64,000 nucleotides of DNA, taken from assembly GCA_003243455.1 (NCBI GenBank), contig QFQS01000003.1, forward strand, positions 186,001 to 250,000, in the 5' to 3' direction. This DNA is from Cereibacter sphaeroides (GTDB lineage Bacteria; Pseudomonadota; Alphaproteobacteria; Rhodobacterales; Rhodobacteraceae). Position 1 is the stretch's first letter, and the number at the start of each line of letters is the position of its first letter. Under the pieces are notes generated by a model. The model was not told the origin of the DNA. It did no database searches and saw only the letters and a list, made by a program, of their open reading frames with translations. Both the position numbers and the translations under genes were made by a program. This document shows, in pieces, positions 43,195 to 51,628 of this stretch.

Positions 43195-43574
43195 TTGTCT
43201 TTTCCTTTCGGGGGGTTGGCAGGGGTGGTCTGCTTTGCTTTCTCCGCATCCTCCTGCCGGAGGAGGCGGTCGAGGATATCCAGCCGGTCGGTCCAGAACC
43301 GCTCATAGAAGCCAAGCCATTCGTGGGCCGTGGCCAGAGGTTCGGGGTCGAGGCGGCAGTAGTGGGTCCGCCAGCGGATTTCCCGGCGGATAAGGCCCGC
43401 GCTTTCCAGCACCTTGATGTGACGAGAGGCGGCAGCCAGCGACATGTCGAAAGGCTCGGCAAGTTCGCTGACCGTCCTGTCGCCACCCGCCAGCGAGCGA
43501 AGCATCGCGCGCCGGGTGGGATCGCCAAGGGCGTGAAAGACGGGGCTGAGGTCGGTGTGTTGTGATTCAATCAT
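43191..43574 (-). CDS. ArsR-family transcriptional regulator
   Basis: A 127-residue winged-helix repressor: FHALGDPTRRAMLRSLAGGDRTVSELAEPFDMSLAAASRHIKVLESAGLI. It has none of the Cys ligands of metal sensors, so it is the SRPBCC-linked (SdpR-like) class. It is first in a two-gene operon with the SRPBCC gene and probably autoregulates it. The start could also be an ATG 13 codons earlier (43613). Confidence 0.92.
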   Translation of the reverse strand: MIESQHTDLSPVFHALGDPTRRAMLRSLAGGDRTVSELAEPFDMSLAAASRHIKVLESAGLIRREIRWRTHYCRLDPEPLATAHEWLGFYERFWTDRLDILDRLLRQEDAEKAKQTTPANPPKGKDK

Positions 43575-43685
43575 GATGTTGAACGATACGCCTTCTCGCG
43601 ATTCGTTCAACAAAAATGTTTAATGACGTGTATCGAGCCGTTGACGGCGGAATTTTCCTTTTGGAAACAAGCCCGACGTCGGCTC

Positions 43686-43895
43686 GGGCGGGACCAGAAA
43701 CGCGATCCGCGTTTCCCCGCCCGCAGCGCGACGTTGCCCCAAGACCAGTCGCGCCGAAAGACCACAGAGGCCGGTGCCTGCCCCGGCGGGTGCGAAGCGC
43801 CCGCCATGGGCGGGGCGGGCGCTGGCCGGTGGCTTTGGGCCACCGGCCGCCTGCAACTCGGATGTCACCGCATGGCGAAGTCACCTGCCTTCACC
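43686..43895 (+). repeat. Dispersed GC-rich intergenic repeat, copy C
   Basis: A 210-bp full-length plus copy in the 350-bp gap between the ArsR and YciI genes (43575-43925). It shares GAAACGCGATCCGCGTTTC, CCCGCAGCGCGACGTTGCC, GCCTGCCCCGGCGGGTGCGA and TGCAACTCGGATG with the other copies, but its terminal palindrome is altered (GGCGAAGTCACCTGCC). Nothing else is recognised in the gap. Confidence 0.87.
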
Positions 43896-43925
43896 AGCCG
43901 AAGCCCTAAGCCGTTTCGCCGCTCC

Positions 43926-44345
43926 TCACCCCTTCAGCTTGTCCCGCAGCCGCTGCTCCTGCGCGGCGATCTCCGCCGTCAGCTCCTCGCCGAAGTCCGA
44001 CATCTCGTAATACGGCCGGATCTCCAGCTCGCTCGGACCCGACATCGGGTTGGGACAGCGCTTGGCCCAGGCCACGGCCTCGTCCATATCCTTGACGTTC
44101 CAGATCCAGTACCCCGCCACCAGCTCGCTGACCGCCGCGAAAGGCCCGTCGATCACCCGCCGGTTCGGCCCGTCAAAGGCAATGCGCTTGGCCTGCGACG
44201 TGGGCTTCAGCCCGTCGCCATCGACCATGATCCCGGCATTCACCAGCTCCTCGTTGAACGCCCCCATCGCCGCCATCATCTCGGCCTTCGGCATCGCACC
44301 GGATTCGCTTTCCTCCGTCGCCTTGACCAGAACCATCACCCGCAT
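43926..44345 (-). CDS. YciI family (DGPF domain) protein
   Basis: A 139-residue YCII-fold protein. MRVMVLVKATEESESGAMP, then DGLKPTSQAKRIAFDGPNRRVIDGPFAAVSELVAGYWIWNVKDMDEAVAWAKRCPNP, the DGPF signature with conserved ELVAGYWI. Often linked to ECF sigma factors of unknown role; no sigma gene is adjacent here. Confidence 0.92.
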   Translation of the reverse strand: MRVMVLVKATEESESGAMPKAEMMAAMGAFNEELVNAGIMVDGDGLKPTSQAKRIAFDGPNRRVIDGPFAAVSELVAGYWIWNVKDMDEAVAWAKRCPNPMSGPSELEIRPYYEMSDFGEELTAEIAAQEQRLRDKLKG

Positions 44346-44523
44346 GCCAATCCTCCCATTGCGGCCTCACGCCCCCAGAACATTGTCCGCCCCCGGCGAA
44401 AGTCCAGCACGCCAACCGGCCAGGGCAACAACCCGCCTACCAACCACCGCTTGCCCGCCCGCCCCAATCTCTCGTATGTTCCGAACGACACATCCCAACA
44501 TATAGCCTCGCCCGGAGCCCTCA

Positions 44524-45429
44524 ATGCCGCTTTCCCCCGAACAGACCGCCGAAATCGAGGCCGCCCGCGCCACCCCGCGCCAGACGCTGCGGGCGGTGTC
44601 CGAGGGGATGGAGGCGCATCTCTACCGCGCGCATGAGGTGTTGGATCACGGCTTTGTCCGCGTCATCGACTACATGGGCGACGATGCCGCCATCGTGCAG
44701 GCCGCCCGCGTGTCCTATGGCGCGGGCACCAAACACGTCAGCAACGATGAAGGCCTGATCCGCTACCTGATGCGTCACTGGCACTCGACCCCGTTCGAGA
44801 TGTGCGAGGTCAAGCTGCACGTCAAACTGCCCGTCTTCGTCGCCCGCCAGTGGATCCGCCACCGCACCGCCAACGTCAACGAATACTCCGCCCGCTATTC
44901 GATCCTGGATCGAGAGTTCTACATCCCCGCGCCCGAGCAACTCGCCGCCCAAAGCACCGTCAACAACCAGGGCCGCGGCGCCGTTCTGGAAGGGGCCGAG
45001 GCCGCGCGCGTTCTGGAAATGCTGAAGACCGACGCGAACCGTGCTTACGACCATTACGAGGCCCTGCTGTCCCAGGACGGCCAGCAGGGCCTGGCAAGGG
45101 AACTCGCCCGCATGAACCTGCCCGCCAACGTCTATACCCAATGGTACTGGAAGGTGGACCTGCACAACCTCTTCCACTTCCTGCGCCTGCGCGCCGACCC
45201 CCACGCCCAATACGAGATCCGCGTCTACGCCGAGGCCATGTGCGCCATCGTCGCCGACTGGGTCCCGATTGCTTACGCGGCCTTCGAGGACTACCGCATG
45301 GGTGGCGCCAACCTGTCGGGCAAGGCGATTGATTGCGTGAAGCGGATGCTCAAGGGCGAGGCGGTGACGCAGGAGACAAGCGGGATGAGCAAGGGGGAAT
45401 GGAGGGAGTTTCAGGGGGTGTTGGGGTGA
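44524..45429 (+). CDS. thyX: FAD-dependent thymidylate synthase
   Basis: A 301-residue ThyX converting dUMP to dTMP with methylene-tetrahydrofolate, NADPH and FAD. The ThyX motif RHRTANVNEYSARY lies at about residue 117, preceded by HWHSTPFEMCEVKLHVKLPVFVARQW; the C-terminal YTQWYWKVDLHNLFHFLRLRADPHAQYEIRVYAEAM binds FAD and substrate. The stop codon overlaps the GTG of the following nuclease gene (GTGA), so the two are translationally coupled. Confidence 0.96.
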   Translation: MPLSPEQTAEIEAARATPRQTLRAVSEGMEAHLYRAHEVLDHGFVRVIDYMGDDAAIVQAARVSYGAGTKHVSNDEGLIRYLMRHWHSTPFEMCEVKLHVKLPVFVARQWIRHRTANVNEYSARYSILDREFYIPAPEQLAAQSTVNNQGRGAVLEGAEAARVLEMLKTDANRAYDHYEALLSQDGQQGLARELARMNLPANVYTQWYWKVDLHNLFHFLRLRADPHAQYEIRVYAEAMCAIVADWVPIAYAAFEDYRMGGANLSGKAIDCVKRMLKGEAVTQETSGMSKGEWREFQGVLG

Positions 45430-46901
45430 TAAGCAGCTTATCCCTGGGGTCGTTCAAGGCTTACAAGGCTGAGACCACATTTGAGTTTGCAGTTCCACGA
45501 GATGGTCGGATCGGCCTGACTGTTCTTTGCGGACAGAACAACTCAGGCAAGAGCACCCCTCTGAACCTGCTGAAGACTATATTTTCTGAAGAGCCTGACA
45601 TGATCTTCGATCGTGAAGCGCGTCACTATGATGAGACTCCATTTGCAGTCGTCAAGTTGCAGCATGAAGGTTTGAGCGTATCTGTTAGTTGCAGGCCCGA
45701 GGGTGTAGGTGCGTATGCTCGAAAAGAGTTGAGATACATGTTCAATAAAGAGCCTACTCAGCTTTTTTTAGAAATGAGACGAAGAGTTAAGTACGTCCCG
45801 TCTCGACGCCACTGGTCTGACAGATTTTCTCGCCAACATCGTGCCGATCTGGGACAACTAGAAGATCAGCTCTATAGATCCCTCCGAAACCAAGATTCAC
45901 CCCTTGGTCAGTTACTTGCCAGAGTATTGTTTGAAAGAAAGAAGGCCGAATACGATTCGTTTCTCAAGAGGATTGTTCCAGACATCGTCGACTGGACAAT
46001 TGACTCTGTGCTTGATCAAGAATGCATTACCTACGTTACTAGTTCAGGTAAGGTCCATTCTATAGGCTCTCTTGGCGATGGATTTGTTAGCGTCTTCCGA
46101 TTGGCATATACGCTGTACAGCTCGAGGCGCGGAGATACCATAATTCTCGATGAGCCGGAGCTATCTCTTCACCCAGAAGCTCAGAAGTCACTGTACCGAC
46201 TGTTGCGCGAATTATCAATGGATCGCCAAATTATCTTGGCAACACACTCACCTTACATGGTTAACTGGAAGGACATTGAAGAAGGGGCGCAGATATTTAG
46301 ACTCAGCCTTAGTGATGAAGGCTTTGCAATGGTCGGGAAAATATCGCCTGAGAGCTATAGATCGATAAGGAGAGCTGTTTCTTTCGATTTCAAGAATAGA
46401 AGATTGTTTGACGTTTTAGCGAAAGAGGTCTTCTTCAGAAACTCTGTTGTTTTTTGCGAGGGATTGGAGGACGTTCACCTAATCGAACAGTACCTAGATG
46501 GGGAGGGAAAGAGCCTGCCATTCTTTGGATATGGGTCTGGAGGGGCCTCCCTGATACCTAGCTGGCTGATTATATCCGCTGAACTAAAACTCAGGGCGGT
46601 CGCTATCTTTGACGGAGATGAGAGGGCGAGGGCAGAGGAATGCGCGAAGCGGCACGCAAAGGATAAAAATGTCCTGATCAAAGTTTTGCCGCGAGATGAT
46701 ATTAGGGACAAGCATCTGAGAGATGGGCAATGTGCGAGGAATGGGAAGTGCAAAGAAAAGTTGGATCAACCACCCATTAAGTTGGGGTTCTTTGATGCAA
46801 AAGGAAAACTCAAGGATGACAGCCGAGACGAGCTAGAGTCCTTTATCGGCGACATAACGAACTTTCTTGACGGCCCCGCCCGAGTTGTTGCCGCGCAGTG
46901 A
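45426..46901 (+). CDS. OLD-family ATPase/Toprim nuclease, putative anti-phage protein
   Basis: A 491-residue protein. ABC-type ATPase: Walker A GQNNSGKS at ~36-43, a signature-like SIGSLGDGF at ~212-220, Walker B ILDEPE at ~240-245 and H-loop ATHS at ~272. A C-terminal Toprim follows, with FCEGLED (Glu ~345) and IFDGDE (~396). This is the OLD nuclease architecture, known from phage P2 and from defence loci. It starts at GTG 45426 over the thyX stop with AGGGGG upstream; no partner gene (such as GajB) follows. Clearly lower GC than the neighbours, so probably acquired by transfer. Confidence 0.85.
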   Translation: MISSLSLGSFKAYKAETTFEFAVPRDGRIGLTVLCGQNNSGKSTPLNLLKTIFSEEPDMIFDREARHYDETPFAVVKLQHEGLSVSVSCRPEGVGAYARKELRYMFNKEPTQLFLEMRRRVKYVPSRRHWSDRFSRQHRADLGQLEDQLYRSLRNQDSPLGQLLARVLFERKKAEYDSFLKRIVPDIVDWTIDSVLDQECITYVTSSGKVHSIGSLGDGFVSVFRLAYTLYSSRRGDTIILDEPELSLHPEAQKSLYRLLRELSMDRQIILATHSPYMVNWKDIEEGAQIFRLSLSDEGFAMVGKISPESYRSIRRAVSFDFKNRRLFDVLAKEVFFRNSVVFCEGLEDVHLIEQYLDGEGKSLPFFGYGSGGASLIPSWLIISAELKLRAVAIFDGDERARAEECAKRHAKDKNVLIKVLPRDDIRDKHLRDGQCARNGKCKEKLDQPPIKLGFFDAKGKLKDDSRDELESFIGDITNFLDGPARVVAAQ

Positions 46902-47051
46902 TTGTGGAACTCGCTCAGTACAGATCTTTCCAATTTCTTAACCGAAATCACAAAACCAAGCGATCCCAACCGCTTACCAACCCTTGCACGCGTGCAAACC
47001 CGCTTGCCCCGGTCGCCCTGACGGGATATCCCAAAACAAAAGGGGGCGCCC

Positions 47052-47378
47052 ATGATCCTTTACGGAATTCCCACCTGCGATACCTGCAAGGCCGCTCTCA
47101 AGGCGCTGAAGGGTGCCGGGCACGAGGTCGATTTTCGCGACGTCCGCGCCGATCCCCTGCAGCCCGCCGAGATCCAGGAATTCGTGACCGAGTTCGGCGA
47201 TGCCATCGTCAACAGGGCCTCGACCACCTGGCGAAGCCTGAATGACTGGCTGAAAGCCTCGGAACCGGAAGAACAACTGGCAGCCCAACCGACGCTCATG
47301 AAGCGCCCGGTGATCCGGACGGTCGACAAGCTGTATCTCGGCTGGGATGCCGGGGTTCAGAAGACCCTGCTGGGCTGA
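47052..47378 (+). CDS. ArsC/Spx-family thioredoxin-fold protein (YffB-like)
   Basis: A 108-residue protein with MILYGIPTCDTCKAALKALKGAGHEVDFRDVRADPL, the CxxC of the ArsC family, and a C-terminal PTLMKRPVI element resembling the arsenate reductase Arg motif. No ars genes nearby, so this is likely the YffB-type group of uncertain function and not an arsenate resistance enzyme. The stop abuts the convergent cold-shock gene directly. Confidence 0.88.
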   Translation: MILYGIPTCDTCKAALKALKGAGHEVDFRDVRADPLQPAEIQEFVTEFGDAIVNRASTTWRSLNDWLKASEPEEQLAAQPTLMKRPVIRTVDKLYLGWDAGVQKTLLG

Positions 47379-47585
47379 CTAGAGCAGCCGCAGATCGCCC
47401 GCAGACTCGCGACCGTCACGGCCCGACTGCAATTCATAGGCGATCTTCTGGTTGTCATTCAGGCCCTTGAGCCCTGCACGCTCGACCGCCGAGATATGCA
47501 CGAAGATATCCTTGCCGCCGCCATCCGGAGCAATGAAGCCGAAACCCTTCGTCGCGTTGAACCATTTCACGGTGCCCGTCGGCAT
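47379..47585 (-). CDS. Cold-shock protein, CspA family
   Basis: A 68-residue single cold-shock domain with RNP1 KGFGFIA and RNP2 DIFVHIS, preceded by MPTGTVKWFNATKG. Single-stranded nucleic acid chaperone. The ~236 bp upstream (47586-47821) are non-coding; a long 5' leader is usual for csp genes, but no structured element could be assigned there. Confidence 0.96.
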   Translation of the reverse strand: MPTGTVKWFNATKGFGFIAPDGGGKDIFVHISAVERAGLKGLNDNQKIAYELQSGRDGRESAGDLRLL

Positions 47586-47771
47586 TCCGCTTCTCCTTCA
47601 CCATCCCCCCGGAGGCGATATTGCCGCCGGTCGTGCTACCGATATCGCGTCTCCGGCAGCCTGAGGACAGGAGGCGGCAGAACGTTGGTCTCACGGCGAA
47701 AAATTCTGCCGTAACCTTTGAAAAAATCAAGCACGGAGTCGCAAAGTGCCGAAAGCAGGCGCATTATCAAT

Positions 47772-47793
47772 GGCGAAGGCGATGGCCTCCGCC
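47772..47793 (+). repeat. Fragment of the dispersed repeat
   Basis: A near-palindromic 22-bp sequence beginning GGCGAAGGCGATGGCC and differing at one base from the terminal palindrome of copies B and D. It is the only part of the repeat present between cspA and thrS. Confidence 0.6.
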
Positions 47794-47821
47794 ATTTCAA
47801 GCTGCAAAAGCCTGCCTGGGC

Positions 47822-49768
47822 CTAGCGCAGATCGGGCGGAAGGGCGTCATGCGCAAGCTGCGGCAGGGCCACGTCAAGCGCCAGCGTCTCGGTCCGCGTG
47901 TCGCCCAGACGGCGCAGCGAGACCGTGCGTTCCTCGACTTCTTTCTGGCCAATGGCGAGGATGACCGGCACCTTGCCCAACGAGTGCTCGCGAACCTTGT
48001 AGTTGATCTTTTCGTTGCGCACGTCCGCCTCGGCCCGCACGCCGCGCGCCTTCAGCGCATTCGTCACTTCATGCACATACTCGTCGGCATCGGAGACGAT
48101 GGACGCCACCACGACCTGACGCGGCGCCAGCCAGAAGGGCAGGCGGCCCGCGTAGTTTTCGATCATGATGCCGATGAACCGCTCGAACGACCCAAGGATC
48201 GCGCGGTGCAGCATGTAGGGGCGGTGCTTGGCGCCATCCATGGCGATGTATTCCGCGCCAAGACGCTCGGGCAGGTTCGGGTCCACCTGGAAGGTGCCGC
48301 ATTGCCATTTCCGCCCGATGGCATCGGTCAGCTTGAAGTCCAGCTTCGGCCCGTAGAACGCGCCCTCGCCGGGGTCGATCTCATAGGCATTGCCGGTCTT
48401 CCTGATCGCATTCTCCAGCGCCGCCTCGACCTTGTCCCAGGTCTGATCCGAGCCGATGCGGACATCGGGGCGCGTGGACAGCTTGATCTCGAAGCTGTCA
48501 AAGCCAAGGTCGCGGTAAACGGAGGCCAGCAGCGTGATGAAATTTGCGCATTCGGATTCGATCTGGTCTTCCGTGCAGAAGATATGCGCGTCGTCCTGCG
48601 TAAAGCCGCGCACCCGCATCAAGCCGTGCATCGAGCCTGAGGACTCATAGCGGTGGCACGACCCGAACTCGGCCAGGCGCAAGGGCAGGTCGCGATAGGA
48701 TTTGAGGCCCTGGTTATAGACCTGAACGTGGCAGGGGCAGTTCATCGGCTTCAGCGCGTTGATGCGCTTTTCTTTCGCGCCTTCCTCGTCCACCTCGACG
48801 ATGAACATGTTCTCGCGGTAGGCCTCCCAATGGCCGGACTTCTCCCACAGCACGCGGTCAACAACCTGCGGCGTGCGGATTTCCTTGTAGCCCGCACCGC
48901 GCTGGCGGCGGCGCATGTAATCTTCCAGCGTGCGGTAGATCGACCAGCCGTTCGGGTGCCAGAACACCATGCCCGGCGCTTCTTCCTGCAGGTGGAAAAG
49001 CTCCATCTCCTTCCCAAGTTTGCGGTGGTCGCGCTTGGCGGCCTCTTCCAGCATGGTCAGGTGAGCCTTCAGATCCTCGCGGTTCTTGAAGGCCACGGCA
49101 TAGATGCGCTGCAACTGCTTGTTGTTGCTGTCGCCGCGCCAATAGGCACCGGCCACCGACATCAGTTTGAACGCATCGGCGGGCACCTGGCCCGTGTGCT
49201 GCAGGTGCGGGCCGCGGCACAGGTCCTGCCAGCCGCCATGCCAGTACATGCGGATCTTCTGGTCGGCAGGGATCGCTTCGACCAGTTCCACCTTGAAGGG
49301 CTCGTTGACCGATTTGTAATAGGCGATGGCATCGGCACGGTCCCAGACCTCGGTCCGGACCGGCTCGCGCGCGTTGATGATCTGCTTCATCCGCGCCTCG
49401 ATCGCACCAAGGTCATCGGGACTGAAGGGCTCGGCGCGGTCGAAGTCGTAATACCAGCCATCCTTGATGACCGGCCCGATCGTGACCTTCACATCCGGCC
49501 ACAGCTCTTGCACCGCGCGGGCCATGATATGGGCCAGGTCGTGGCGGATCAGTTCCAGCGCCTGCGCGTCGTCCTGCATCGTGTTGATGGCGATGCTGGC
49601 GTTGGCCATGATCGGCCATTGCAGGTCGTAATGCGCGCCATCGACCGTGGCCGAGATCGCCCGTTTCGCCAGGCTGGGCGAGATCGAGGCGGCGACTTCG
49701 GCAGCCGTCACGCCGGCGGAAAAGTCGCGCTGGTTGCCATCGGGGAATGTCAGGGAAATCTGGCCCAT
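47822..49768 (-). CDS. thrS: Threonyl-tRNA synthetase
   Basis: A 648-residue class II synthetase: TGS domain (residues ~1-65, MGQISLTFPDGNQRDFSAGV), editing domain with HDLAHIMARAV and the CRGPHL motif, catalytic core with motif 2 LPLRLAEFGSCHRYE and motif 3 RHxIL-like HRAILGSFERFIG, zinc Cys in MNCPCHVQVY, and a C-terminal anticodon domain. The ATG at 49768 starts the TGS domain; the longer frame is spurious. Confidence 0.97.
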   Translation of the reverse strand: MGQISLTFPDGNQRDFSAGVTAAEVAASISPSLAKRAISATVDGAHYDLQWPIMANASIAINTMQDDAQALELIRHDLAHIMARAVQELWPDVKVTIGPVIKDGWYYDFDRAEPFSPDDLGAIEARMKQIINAREPVRTEVWDRADAIAYYKSVNEPFKVELVEAIPADQKIRMYWHGGWQDLCRGPHLQHTGQVPADAFKLMSVAGAYWRGDSNNKQLQRIYAVAFKNREDLKAHLTMLEEAAKRDHRKLGKEMELFHLQEEAPGMVFWHPNGWSIYRTLEDYMRRRQRGAGYKEIRTPQVVDRVLWEKSGHWEAYRENMFIVEVDEEGAKEKRINALKPMNCPCHVQVYNQGLKSYRDLPLRLAEFGSCHRYESSGSMHGLMRVRGFTQDDAHIFCTEDQIESECANFITLLASVYRDLGFDSFEIKLSTRPDVRIGSDQTWDKVEAALENAIRKTGNAYEIDPGEGAFYGPKLDFKLTDAIGRKWQCGTFQVDPNLPERLGAEYIAMDGAKHRPYMLHRAILGSFERFIGIMIENYAGRLPFWLAPRQVVVASIVSDADEYVHEVTNALKARGVRAEADVRNEKINYKVREHSLGKVPVILAIGQKEVEERTVSLRRLGDTRTETLALDVALPQLAHDALPPDLR

Positions 49769-49904
49769 CGGGCTCTCCTCGTCGTTTTGGCGCCTACGAA
49801 ACGCCCGGTTGCGGGTTATGTCGGGCCGTTTCTTGCCCCCCGGGCCAGCGATTGTCAATTCCCGCGCCGCCATGGCAGTCTTGGACGGTGCAGGAGGGAA
49901 ACAG

Positions 49905-50576
49905 ATGCGCACATTCGCCGAAATCCTTAAGATCGCAGCGGAACGCAAAGGTGGGGCCGATGCCGTGCTGAAAGGCGCGCCGGTGCCGAAAAAGGCGGAT
50001 GAGCTGGCCGCCATTCCCGACGACCGCTGGCTGGCCGCGATGGCGCGGGGCATCTTTCAGGCCGGGATCAGCTGGAAGGTGGTCGACAATAAATGGGAAG
50101 GTATTGAGGAGGCCTTCCTTGGTTTCGATCCCGGCCGTGTCTCGATGATGGAGGGCGAGGCGATTGACGCCCTCGTCTCGGACACCCGCGTGATCCGCAG
50201 CGGGCCAAAGATCGTGGCGATCCGCGACAACGCCGTTTTCATCCGGCAGGTGGCGGGTCAGGCGGGGTCCTTTGGCCGCAAGGTGGGCGACTGGCCCACC
50301 GAGGATTTCGCCGGACTTCTGGACTGGCTTTCGACGAACGGTAGCCGTTTGGGTGGCACCACGGGGCCTTACATGCTGCGCTACATGGGCAAGGAGGGAT
50401 TCATCCTTGGCCGCGACGTGGTGGCGCGGCTGATCGCCGAAGGGGTGATTTCGGGACCGCCGGGGTCGAAGAAGGCGCTGGTAGCAGTGCAGTCGGCCTT
50501 CAACGCCTGGAAGGCCGAGAGCGGCCGCAGTCTGACCGAGATCAGCCGCGTCCTTGCGCAAAGCATCGACGGCTAG
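49905..50576 (+). CDS. DNA-3-methyladenine glycosylase I-like
   Basis: A 223-residue HhH-GPD-type glycosylase of the Tag superfamily, for removal of alkylated adenine. Features: RWLAAMARGIFQAGISWKVVDNKWEGIEEAFLGFDPGRVSMM and TGPYMLRYMGKEGFILGRDVVARL. It differs from E. coli Tag in lacking an obvious Zn-binding Cys/His set, so the substrate is inferred. AGGAGG precedes ATG 49905; divergent from thrS. Confidence 0.83.
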   Translation: MRTFAEILKIAAERKGGADAVLKGAPVPKKADELAAIPDDRWLAAMARGIFQAGISWKVVDNKWEGIEEAFLGFDPGRVSMMEGEAIDALVSDTRVIRSGPKIVAIRDNAVFIRQVAGQAGSFGRKVGDWPTEDFAGLLDWLSTNGSRLGGTTGPYMLRYMGKEGFILGRDVVARLIAEGVISGPPGSKKALVAVQSAFNAWKAESGRSLTEISRVLAQSIDG

Positions 50577-50578
50577 TC

Positions 50579-50754
50579 CTGCCCGGAGTGCAACGTCACC
50601 CCAAGACCCTTTCCGCAGAGAGACCACGAGAGGCCAGTGCCTGCCCCGGCGGGTGCGAACGTCCGCCATTGGCGGGGCGGGGCTGGCCACGGCCTTTGGG
50701 TCGCGGCCGGTGCAACTCGGATGGCATCGCTTGGCAAAGGCGATGGCCTTCGCC
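50579..50754 (+). repeat. Dispersed GC-rich intergenic repeat, copy D
   Basis: A 176-bp plus copy that occupies most of the 302-bp gap between the glycosylase and hydrolase genes. It lacks the first ~40 bp (the GAAACGCGATCCGCGTTTC palindrome) but keeps CACCCCAAGACC, AGTGCCTGCCCCGGCGGG, GGTGCAACTCGGATGGC and the terminal GGCGATGGCCTTCGCC. Confidence 0.87.
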
Positions 50755-50878
50755 AACCCGGCGGGGAAGCACGGATATGCTCAATCCAAAGGCGGGTTCC
50801 CGCCGGATCGCCTGACCTTTGGGATAGGACGCCCGGATGCGGTTGCGGCCCGTAGCACAGCCGATCTAGAAGACTGTC

Positions 50879-51628
50879 ATGGCGACTCCTCAGTTCCTCG
50901 ATACCCCCCAAGGCCGCCGCATCGCCTATCACCGCAATGCGGGCAAAGGCCCCGGCGTGGTCTTTCTGCATGGTTTCCGTTCTGACATGGCGGGCACCAA
51001 GGCCATGCATCTGGCCGAATGGGCCGAGCGGCGCGGCCGCGCCTTCCTGCGCTTCGACTATTCCGGCCATGGCCAGTCCTCGGAACGGTTTGAGAATGGC
51101 GCGATCGGTGACTGGTTCGAAGATGCGATGGCCGCCATCGCAGCGCTGACCGAAGGCCCGCAGGTGCTGGTCGGCTCCTCCATGGGCGGCTGGATATCGC
51201 TGCTGATCGCGCGCGAGGCCCCCGAACGCCTGCGCGCCCTTGTCGGCATCGCTGCCGCCCCCGACTTCACCGAGGACAGCATGTGGAGTGATGCGACCGA
51301 GGCGCAGCGCGAAACCTTGCTGACCACGGGCCGGATAGAGCTGCCCACCGAATATGACGCTTCCCCCTACATCATCACCCGCCGCCTGATCGAAGAGGGG
51401 CGCGACCGGCTGGTGCTGCGCGCAGCCCTCGATCTGCCGTTCCCCGTCCGGTTCCTGCAAGGCACGGCGGATGTGGACGTGCCGCCCTCGGTCGCGCTGC
51501 GGCTGCTGAACCACGCGACCGGGCCGGATATCCGGCTGACGCTGGTCAAGGATGCAGATCACCGCTTTTCGACGCCGGAATGCCTGATGCTGATCGAAAA
51601 GACGGTCGAGGATCTGCTGGATGACTGA
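50879..51628 (+). CDS. Alpha/beta hydrolase
   Basis: A 249-residue hydrolase with HGFRSDMAGTK oxyanion region, nucleophile elbow GSSMGGW (Ser about residue 101), acidic residue in QGTADVDVPP and His in KDADHRFS: a complete catalytic triad. Resembles ABHD10-type thioesterases. Substrate unknown. The last 8 bp overlap the next gene, which is also an alpha/beta hydrolase-fold protein. Confidence 0.9.
   Translation: MATPQFLDTPQGRRIAYHRNAGKGPGVVFLHGFRSDMAGTKAMHLAEWAERRGRAFLRFDYSGHGQSSERFENGAIGDWFEDAMAAIAALTEGPQVLVGSSMGGWISLLIAREAPERLRALVGIAAAPDFTEDSMWSDATEAQRETLLTTGRIELPTEYDASPYIITRRLIEEGRDRLVLRAALDLPFPVRFLQGTADVDVPPSVALRLLNHATGPDIRLTLVKDADHRFSTPECLMLIEKTVEDLLDD

Noticed and set aside
43686..43895. 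Repeat copy C as a gene-coding region
   Set aside because: Frames in several directions stay open only because it is GC-rich; the block is conserved as DNA among copies, with insertions and deletions not in multiples of three.
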